DNA of 64,000 nt from contig VRMN01000004.1 of NCBI GenBank assembly GCA_008690995.1, forward strand, positions 1,116,001 to 1,180,000, in the 5' to 3' direction. The translations under genes and the position numbers were made by a program. The notes under the pieces are model-generated. The model was not told the origin of the DNA and did not search any database. It was given only the letters and a program-made list of their open reading frames with translations. The DNA is from Porphyridium purpureum (taxonomy: Eukaryota; Rhodophyta; Bangiophyceae; Porphyridiales; Porphyridiaceae). Positions 10,438 to 18,100 of the stretch are shown piece after piece (the first letter of the stretch is position 1; the number at the start of each line of letters is the position of its first letter).

Positions 10438-11340
10438 CGTGTCCCCTCTACCAACCCCCTTCTTCAACCTTACACCCACCCTCCCTACCAAAAACACCCT
10501 CTCTCCCTCTCTCCTCCTCCCCTTCCCTCCCCCCTCTTCAAACCTTCTTATCCCAATCCTCGAAAAACCCAACACCCACGCTCTTCACACCCAAACCCAA
10601 ACCAATTTATCCCTCAAACCCCCACCACTGCCAATACAAAACACCGAAACCCCCACCAACCACCACCACCACCACAACAACAACAAGACCAACAAGAACA
10701 CAACCTCGATCTCGCTTTACGATACATCGATTGGACAGGCTGCCGCGCGCGCGCCGCGCATCGAGCCGCGTTTTGTTCACACGCACCACGAATCATCACC
10801 ACACGAATACGCACACGCGCCGCGGCACCGCGTGCGCGCTCGCTCGGCATACACAAACGCACACCATTTGACGACGCAACCACTGTACCTCTGTGTGCAT
10901 CTACATGTTTTGTGCGTGGGTTCTTGCGTGCTGATGGTGCGGTTGGTCGACACGCGCGGTGGCGAGTGCAATGGAGAAAGTACAGTTGTGGCTTCAGGCA
11001 AAGGGGGAGCGCATGGCCGATGAGGATGACACAGGGGGTTTTTGCACGCGGATGCGATGCATGGGCAAGTATGAATGGGACACGGCGCGTTCGCTGCGTG
11101 GGGGTGAAGACCTGGACGCGCGTGGGTGCGATCATCTGGCGCTGGCTCGCGCGTGGTGGTTCGTGATGGCGGGTTGGGTGCGTGCGTGCAGACGGGCCGT
11201 TACGGCTTGGCAATGCGGTCGTGGCATGGGCGGCTACATTCGAGCGTGACGGAACGGCGCATGGATGCCGGGACTTCTATGAGCATATGTACTTCGCACG
11301 GCCATTGGTACCAGGAATGAACACGCGCGCGATCGAATGA
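10438..11340. promoter_or_regulatory. Long glutamine synthetase leader and downstream side of BTB gene
   Basis: From 10438 to 10730 the plus strand is nearly G-free (C/A/T with CAC and CAA runs), so the GS sense strand is G-rich. ACTGTACCT at 10882 and an inverted AAGTACAGT at 10986 follow. The rest (11000-11340) is GC-rich without a convincing gene. Plus-strand frames at 10301-11023 and 10959-11249 have no domain signal. Confidence 0.45.
10882..10890 (-). promoter_or_regulatory. AGGTACAGT element, glutamine synthetase gene
   Basis: An exact ACTGTACCT on the plus strand, sense-oriented for glutamine synthetase, at the outer end of its G-rich leader. A near-inverted copy follows about 100 bases further out. 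Confidence 0.5.
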
Positions 11341-12966
11341 CTAGACTTCAGGCGTGCACACAAAGCGGTAGCCCCACTCGGCCTCAAAGTTGGCCGGCGA
11401 GTACCACGTGTAGTAGAACGATCTCGCCTGGATGACAAACGACTTGATCGCCGTGGCTGAACCAAGCTGGTCGCGTGTGGAATGCGTGCTGACTGAATGC
11501 AACGGCAACTGCGACGATGACTGCGACTGCCGCTCTTGTTGTTGTTGCTGCTGCTGCTGCTGCTGCAGCTGGCGGTTCTTGTCCGACAGGACGCGCTTCA
11601 GTTCTAGCGCCATGGCGTGCGGGTTGTTGCTGAACTCATTGTCTCTGCGCTTGCTCCGGAAGAACGCCCATATCGGGTCTGTCGCAAGGTCGCCCACGCG
11701 CTGCGCGTTCAAGGCATTATACAGTGAGAATACCTTGTCCGTGCACTCTTCGTCTCGATAAAAGCACAGATCGCTGTACTTGCCGAGTCGGCATCGCACA
11801 TCAAACGTAACGCGCGTCTCGTTCCACCAGCTGGGCACGTCAATGCGTCTCTTCGACTGGCTTGTCTGCACGCCGCGCGCGTGGGGGTGTTCCGACTCGA
11901 ACACGAGCCGAAGGCGCCGAAGACGCGCCTCAAACTCCCATTGCGGGCCACTGTACCGCAACTGCCGCGCACGCGACAAGTCCAATTTGGCCTGCAGCAC
12001 CAGCAGTGAAATGGTATCCACCTTGTACTTCAGCGCGCACTCCTTGATGCTTGCTACACCCAGCGGCTCGGTCTGTCGTGCAAACGTTCCGGGCGAGATG
12101 TTCAAAATTCGCAGGAAACCTGGCTGGAGAAGTGGCGCCAGATAGCTGCGCACTGCGTCCTGCCCCTCAGCACCTAGCTCGTCAAGCACGGCTCGGGGAC
12201 CGATCGGCAGCTCGCAGGATTCGGCTACCCCTGAGATGACGGATGCCCACTCAACCACACGTTGCCAAATGCGGTCCTCCGGGCAGCTCAGCGAGTCATG
12301 CAGGAGAAAGCGCTCCATCTCGCGAACGGAAAGGTGCAAAAAGTCATGCTGCATAATGGCAAACTCAGTGTGGTCGAGAATGAAACCGCTGAGCATATTC
12401 TGGAGCTCTCGATGGTTTGCGACCATTTTGGAGCGCTGCATGGCCCACACGCTCAACGCGCCTCCTGACAACAGCAAGTTCTTCATATGCTTGAGCGCAG
12501 TGAGCTGCAAACTCGCAATGCCCAGATGGCCCGCACTCACATACATGGCCATCACACACTCGTCGCGCATGCTCACGCGGCCGGTATACACGAATCGCAG
12601 GATTTCATCCCACAGTTCTTTGGGAGCCGTGCTGAACGGCACCACCACGCGCGACATCGAGGCCATGGTCCCCGGTCTACTGGCGCCTTCACCTGTCATT
12701 TCGGCTTCATGAGCCTGCTGCTCAGCCTCAATGAGGCGTTTTAAGTATGGGCTCCGCAGCTTGAGCATGACTCCATGCGCTCGAATCACTGTCGGCTTGG
12801 CGTCCTGACCTGCGTGAGAGAACACGACAAGTTCCACGTCTGGCGGAATGGCGCGCCCCGCATTACGTTGCGCGTCTGAGCTCCATAATGCACTCGCGCT
12901 GACCGTCGCCACGATCCCGGACCGCGAAGTCACCGACTGCACGCGCCAATCCCTCAAACTTGCCAT
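11341..12966 (-). CDS. BTB-BACK domain protein with polyglutamine tract
   Basis: The 541-residue protein has a BTB/POZ domain at about 42-170 (DVELVVFSH, IRAHGVMLKLRSPYLKRLI, LWDEILRFVYTGRV) and then a BACK-like helical region at about 180-310 (WAMQRSKMV, ILDHTEFAIMQHDFLHLS, WQRVVEWA). The C-terminal half has a possible beta-sandwich region (VTFDVRCRLGKYSDLCFY) and no Kelch repeats. A run of 10-11 Gln lies at about 485-497. BTB-BACK proteins are commonly substrate adaptors for CUL3 ubiquitin ligases; that role is inferred. The gene is head-to-head with the CPPED1-like gene, with only about 27 bases between the outermost start codons, so the two must share a promoter region. Confidence 0.75.
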   Translation of the reverse strand: MASLRDWRVQSVTSRSGIVATVSASALWSSDAQRNAGRAIPPDVELVVFSHAGQDAKPTVIRAHGVMLKLRSPYLKRLIEAEQQAHEAEMTGEGASRPGTMASMSRVVVPFSTAPKELWDEILRFVYTGRVSMRDECVMAMYVSAGHLGIASLQLTALKHMKNLLLSGGALSVWAMQRSKMVANHRELQNMLSGFILDHTEFAIMQHDFLHLSVREMERFLLHDSLSCPEDRIWQRVVEWASVISGVAESCELPIGPRAVLDELGAEGQDAVRSYLAPLLQPGFLRILNISPGTFARQTEPLGVASIKECALKYKVDTISLLVLQAKLDLSRARQLRYSGPQWEFEARLRRLRLVFESEHPHARGVQTSQSKRRIDVPSWWNETRVTFDVRCRLGKYSDLCFYRDEECTDKVFSLYNALNAQRVGDLATDPIWAFFRSKRRDNEFSNNPHAMALELKRVLSDKNRQLQQQQQQQQQQERQSQSSSQLPLHSVSTHSTRDQLGSATAIKSFVIQARSFYYTWYSPANFEAEWGYRFVCTPEV

Positions 12967-12993
12967 GAGAGAATTTCACGTTGCGCTCGCCAA

Positions 12994-13956
12994 TTGACAT
13001 GCAAGCTTTATGTGGGCGCAGACACAGGCACCAGAGACAGAATGGGTCTTGTGCGCGTACAAGGACGCTGTGCGCAGCTTGCTTCGTCGGACAACGACGC
13101 GGCGCAGAAATCGTACGAGTTCGTAGTGGTGGCCGACCCGCAGCTCGGGATGACGCACGCAAATGCCGGGTGGGACGATGATGTGAAGTTGTGCAATGCG
13201 ATGGTGGCGCAGATCAACGCGCGTGTCCCGCCACCAGAGTTCGTTGTGGTTGTAGGTGACTTGGCGCATGCACATCGCGACATTGACGGCGACGAGTTGC
13301 AGCATACAGCTGAAGCGCAGCACGCGGATTTCAAGAGGTGCTTTGACCAGCTGAGCTGCGCGACTTTTGTTCTCCCGGGAAACCATGACGTGGGGAACGT
13401 GGTGAAACGAAGCAATGTGCGAGAATATACAGATCGCTACGGAGACGACTTTTACACGTTTTGGGCTCCCAACAAGGTCTGGTGTGTTGTGCTAAACTCG
13501 CAGTATCTTGTCGATCCCGGCGAGGAACAATCGATGAAGGAGGAGCACGAGACTTGGATGAAGCAGGCGTTGAAAGAGGGCGTGGATAGTGGCGCCAAAG
13601 CCATCTTTGTCTTCATGCACGTTCCGCCTTTCTTACGCGATGCAGACGAACCAGACCTCCTCGAGACAGTGTCGCACTGGAAGACATTTGCGATTCCCGA
13701 CGGATATTTTCATCTCTCAGGAGGCATTCGGCGAGAACTGCTGCAGCTTTTCGATAAGTTTCACGTATCGGCTGTGTTTTGTGGTCACTGGCATCAAAAT
13801 AATGCACCCGGGACCAGGTACAACAATATCGAGGTGATCATCACGTCTGCAGCATGTGCACAGCTCTCTCTGGACACCAAGCCAGGGTTTCGCGTCATCC
13901 AAGTCTCTGAAACAGGCAGTTCGTACACCCACGAATACATCGAGATCAAGCAGTAG
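12994..13956 (+). CDS. CPPED1: CPPED1-like calcineurin-type phosphoesterase
   Basis: The 320-residue metallophosphoesterase carries the metal-ligand motifs of the calcineurin-like fold in order: VVVADPQLGM (D-x-Q variant), VVVGDLAHA, VLPGNHDVGN, VFMHVPPF and FCGHWHQN. The D-P-Q-L-G-M start and the GHWHQNN end are typical of CPPED1/CSTP1, a protein phosphatase known to act on Akt in animals. The substrate here is unknown. I kept the ATG at 12994, but the ATG at 13042 (MGLVRVQGR) is equally possible. It is divergently paired with the BTB gene and ends about 70 bases before the convergent sirtuin gene. Confidence 0.85.
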   Translation: MTCKLYVGADTGTRDRMGLVRVQGRCAQLASSDNDAAQKSYEFVVVADPQLGMTHANAGWDDDVKLCNAMVAQINARVPPPEFVVVVGDLAHAHRDIDGDELQHTAEAQHADFKRCFDQLSCATFVLPGNHDVGNVVKRSNVREYTDRYGDDFYTFWAPNKVWCVVLNSQYLVDPGEEQSMKEEHETWMKQALKEGVDSGAKAIFVFMHVPPFLRDADEPDLLETVSHWKTFAIPDGYFHLSGGIRRELLQLFDKFHVSAVFCGHWHQNNAPGTRYNNIEVIITSAACAQLSLDTKPGFRVIQVSETGSSYTHEYIEIKQ

Positions 13957-14028
13957 CCAATCATAGCTGGTCGGGGTGTAGTCGATGCCGAGATCTTGAC
14001 AAGCTGCCCAAGAGTTAATTTTTCTGTG

Positions 14029-15126
14029 TCAAGGATCATGTTCGCCCGTGCGTGGGCTACCCACACATGTGCAGACACTTTGCAAAAGATTGGGTATGAG
14101 CTGCTCGGCACTCTCTTGAAAGAAAACCAAGCGCTCTAGCACGCTGTCCGGGTCGTGAAGGGCAGAGAGCAAATTCCAAACGCAGTCTTCGTCGGGATTG
14201 CAAATAATGTGGGTCAGCGGGTGTGCTGACCGCGCGTGGAGCTCGAGCTCGCGAAAGTACCCAACCGTGGCGGATTGCATGAATGACACACCTATCCAAA
14301 CCACAGCGTCGATACGAGCCGCGTCACTCTGCATGAGGTGCAAAATAGTGCTGGTCGCGATCAAGTATTCCGCTTCTTCGTCGTCGTACAGAAGCATTCC
14401 GAATCGCATGACCGAGTCAGCAGGGTGGGCCTTGCTTCTGTTCGGACACACTACATCTTTGCGCTGCGTCATACGCAAAAGCTGGTGTTTTTGCGCAGCA
14501 CCTTTGTACCCGCAGACCGGGCATACGAGACGCGTCACATTTCCGTGCATTTCAATGACATGCGGTGACAACGCTTCTTGAGATTTCGAGCACGCAGAAC
14601 CTGAAAGCCCATCTATGTTCATGGTGTAATGGCGGACCATCTGCAGTCCGGCGTGTCCCGAGGCGTAAATGCATGTGTCGACGTGCGTGCCTGGACACCG
14701 ACAGACTAATCGGTCGAGTGCTCGATGCGCTTTTCCAGGGACGCAAGCCAAGGCGACGCGAGCAATCTCGGCGTAAAACGCTCTTGCGGCGCGAGGATGC
14801 TTCTTATACACCTTGTACGAGAAAACGGCGCTGCCTTGCGTCCCCGCTCCCGAGAGCTTCAGTTGCGCGGCGCGTTGGTACAGGCCATCACCCGTAAAGG
14901 TGCTCATCCCTGTCGCCTTGGAGATCCCACTCCCTGTCACGCATATAAAAAGCGCATTTTCGCCTTTCTGCGATTCATGCGGCAAGCCGTTCGACACACG
15001 CACCGAACTGTCGCGGAGCTCTTGCGCGAGGTCTTTCCCTCTGCGTATCGCTGCGCTCGACGAAGTGCTCGTGGCGGGCGCTCGTCTTGCGCGTTTGGAT
15101 CGTCGCGGTGCTGCTGTGTCTGCCAT
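14029..15126 (-). CDS. Atypical sirtuin (SIR2-like deacetylase)
   Basis: The roughly 365-residue protein has the sirtuin layout: a variant NAD-binding motif TGSGISKATGMSTF (usually GAGIS), TMNIDGLSG (usually TQNIDxL), the catalytic His in VIEMHGN, a zinc CxxC (LVCPVCGY), then VVCPN and VMRFGMLLYDD. The second zinc CxxC seems reduced to one Cys, and the usual GTS loop reads GVSFMQSA. Sirtuins remove acyl groups from lysine using NAD; these substitutions may alter or weaken activity. A basic N terminus (RRSKRARRAPA) suggests a nuclear location. I chose the ATG at 15126 because further extension to 15249 would lie antisense to the conserved ATPase domain of the neighbouring gene. This ATG overlaps that gene's ATG by two bases. 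Confidence 0.7.
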   Translation of the reverse strand: MADTAAPRRSKRARRAPATSTSSSAAIRRGKDLAQELRDSSVRVSNGLPHESQKGENALFICVTGSGISKATGMSTFTGDGLYQRAAQLKLSGAGTQGSAVFSYKVYKKHPRAARAFYAEIARVALACVPGKAHRALDRLVCRCPGTHVDTCIYASGHAGLQMVRHYTMNIDGLSGSACSKSQEALSPHVIEMHGNVTRLVCPVCGYKGAAQKHQLLRMTQRKDVVCPNRSKAHPADSVMRFGMLLYDDEEAEYLIATSTILHLMQSDAARIDAVVWIGVSFMQSATVGYFRELELHARSAHPLTHIICNPDEDCVWNLLSALHDPDSVLERLVFFQESAEQLIPNLLQSVCTCVGSPRTGEHDP

Positions 15127-18100
15127 GGACGATCGCACGCGGCTAGCTCTGCTGGGCGAAATCCACGCGACGGGCACCAGCGCGGAAGTCAAGGCGAACA
15201 CGCGGCACCTTGTGGACAAAATTCTGGCGCGATACTGCAGTGCGTTCACAATCTACCGCGAGCTTGCGCAAAATAGCGACGACGCACACGCAGACACCAT
15301 TCGGCTCCACTTCTCGTCGCGTGGGAGCGCTGACGAAACCAGAAAGGATCGTCCAAACGATCAGAGCGAAAAGGTTGCGAGCGGTCGAGAGCTAGTGACA
15401 CAAGTATTGTACGAGAACAATGGATTCCCTTTTCGGGAGCAAGACTGGGCGCGGCTCAAGTCGATTGCAGAAGGCAACCCAGACGAGACATCGATCGGCA
15501 TGTTTGGCGTTGGCTTTTACTCTGTGTTCAGCATATGTGAATCGCCCATTGTGGTCTCAGACAGGTCGGCCATGGCATTCACCTGGGAAAAGGACCAGCT
15601 GTTTGCGCGACGCGCAGATAATCTGGCATTGCTGGACAAGAATGCAGCCACCAAGAACGGTAAAGAGACGCGCTTTGTCTTGAACGTCCGGGAACCATTT
15701 CCGTTTCCGGCGCCACTCGAGTTTGGTAGCTTTTTGGCCGCAGCGCTGACTTTCACGAAGCACGTCAAGCATGCGTACGTCTACTTTGACGAGAGCGAGA
15801 AGCTTGCATTTACAAAGAGCGTGAGCTCCACACATATTGTGTACGATCGAGACGGCGCGGTGTCCAAGTCGGCCTCCGGCCGACCGACAAGCGGAAAGGG
15901 TTCGGGCCATTCCAGTGGCATGTTTGGTGGGATCTTCACGCGGTTCTTGAATGTGGCGGTAGGAGCGGAAGCCGAAGAGTACAAATCAGGTCAGGGAATG
16001 ATGAGTGTGTGTCGAGTGTCAAATTCAGAGATCCAAGTGAGCGCGTTGTACGCGGGTTCGTCGGAAGGTTCAGTTTCGGCGCACATTTCCCAAGTTGAGA
16101 TCGAGACATCGGTCCCTGAAGACCTTCAGACCCGTATTGAAAGGGTAACCAAGAAAAGGCCTCCTCGGCGTGCACTGCTGCAATTCATTTCAGCCTCCGC
16201 CGATGACGGGATATACGTGGCAGAGTCGGTGGGGAAGGGAATGGGTACAGCAGCGACCGCGACTGGTGCGGAAAGTAGCCGCGGCTCTGGGATGTCGTCC
16301 TTGTCTTCTCCCGTGCGCGACATTTTGTCGAGCTTTTGTCCGTCTCAGTACGACGGGCGAATATTTATTGGATTTAAAACGCACCAAACAACAGGGCTTG
16401 CCGTCCACTTGAGTGCGCCATTTTACTGCACGATGGAACGTGAAAACATTGACTTTGTGGATCCAGCGCTGGCGGTATGGAACTCTGAGATGGCACATAT
16501 CTCGGGCATTGCGGTGCGCCTCATTTACGAAGGTGTGATGCAGCGGCTGAACGAGGAGTACCAAAAAGATCCTGTCCAGATTAGCGACGCTGTGCTGCTC
16601 GAGCATTCGGAGAATATTGATAGGACGCAGCGCCAGAATGAGGATCAGAAGCAGAGTGCGGGATTCTTGCAGAGCTTGGCGAATTTTGTAAGTAGTGGGA
16701 TCGGAACGGTCATGGAAGCAGCGCAGTCGCAAAAAGAGCAAGAAGATGTCCTGGACCAAAAATATGACCCTGAGCCCCTACGCGATGCTGAAATCAAGGC
16801 TCTCTTTTGGATGAATGCGCACGCCTTTGCTGAGCGTTCCACGCCAAGCGAGCTGGTGGGCAACCTGATTAGAGCTGGCTTCCAAACAGCGCGCGCTCCA
16901 GAGCGCATGCCATCAGTGTTGACTGTTCGGGGTGTGGTGGAAGCACAGCACGCACGTTTGCCTTATCACGGTGCTGAACTGTTTGTCTCGGAAATGGCTG
17001 TGGTTCGGCGGCGCGTAGCGCGCGCGTGTCCGTCGTTTTTATCAAGAATTGCTTGCGTGGCGCAACTTTCTATCCCAGAGCTCATCAAAGACTTGGCCCA
17101 GCAGAAACCGTTGTCTGTGGATCGGGCCAAATGTTTGCTAAAGTGGTGGATAGGCCACATGCGCAAGCACCCACAAGATGCTCAGTACAGCCCTTCGTTG
17201 CGATCTACTTTGAAGGTGCTCATTGGATCGTCATGCGTCTTTCTGAACCAATTTTCATCGTATGCCGGAAAGAACATTCCCATGGATCTGGGCGCAGGAT
17301 CAACATCATCACCGCTGCCGCCAGAAACGTGCCCAAGAGTGCTCGTTGAGCACTTGTCCGCACGAGAACTAGCTGAACTCAAATGGATGAACCCGCTTCC
17401 TTACGTGCGCTTTGCTGCGTACGTGGTGAACGAAGCGAACATGTTTTCAAGGCCGGAGCACGGCGAGGTAGCACTCCGCGCATTTGCCAAATATTTCAAC
17501 TCTGGCATTTCAAAAGCGGAGCGCGAAGAGCTTGTCTCAATCCTTTCGTCGCTTTTGAGCGACAAAGCATGCATTCCGACTGGGAATACTGGATTGTACT
17601 ATCGACCAGAAGACTCCTACCTCACGTCAGCGGCGTTGGTGGTAGAAGACTTGCCACGTGTGACTCAAGTCTTTCAGGCTGATGTGGGCAAGACATTCCT
17701 CACCTCGCTGGGTGTGCGTGAGCACGTGCCGCCGGCACTTGTGTTCTCAAGGCTGGAGAGCCTGCAATGGGACGCGCCTACGCTCATTCGCTATCTCACA
17801 AGCATTCAGAGCCAGATCTCAGCCCAAGAGATGAAGGATTTGCAGTCTAACAAATACCTCGCCGCTGCACAGAAGGGTGCGAAGAGCGATGGGGCTCTGT
17901 TTGCGCCTTGTGAGCTTTTCATGCCGGACCAGGAACTCTTCGACCTGGGATTTCGGATGTTAGATTGGGATATGAAGGCCCGGGTGAAGGATTCTGGCGG
18001 TTCGAAGATCAGCAGCGGAAAGTTTCGCAAAGACAGTGCTGAAGGCAAGTTTTGCTTTTCTCTTGGGATGCGCGAGAAGCCGAACGAGCGCGATGTGATT

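Noticed and set aside
10301-11023. Plus-strand Pro/Thr-rich 240-codon frame
   Set aside because: It is a by-product of the C-rich opposite strand of the glutamine synthetase leader.
14813-15124. N-terminal extension of the giant ATPase gene to an upstream ATG
   Set aside because: The extra 104 codons are antisense to the sirtuin catalytic core and show no domain pattern.
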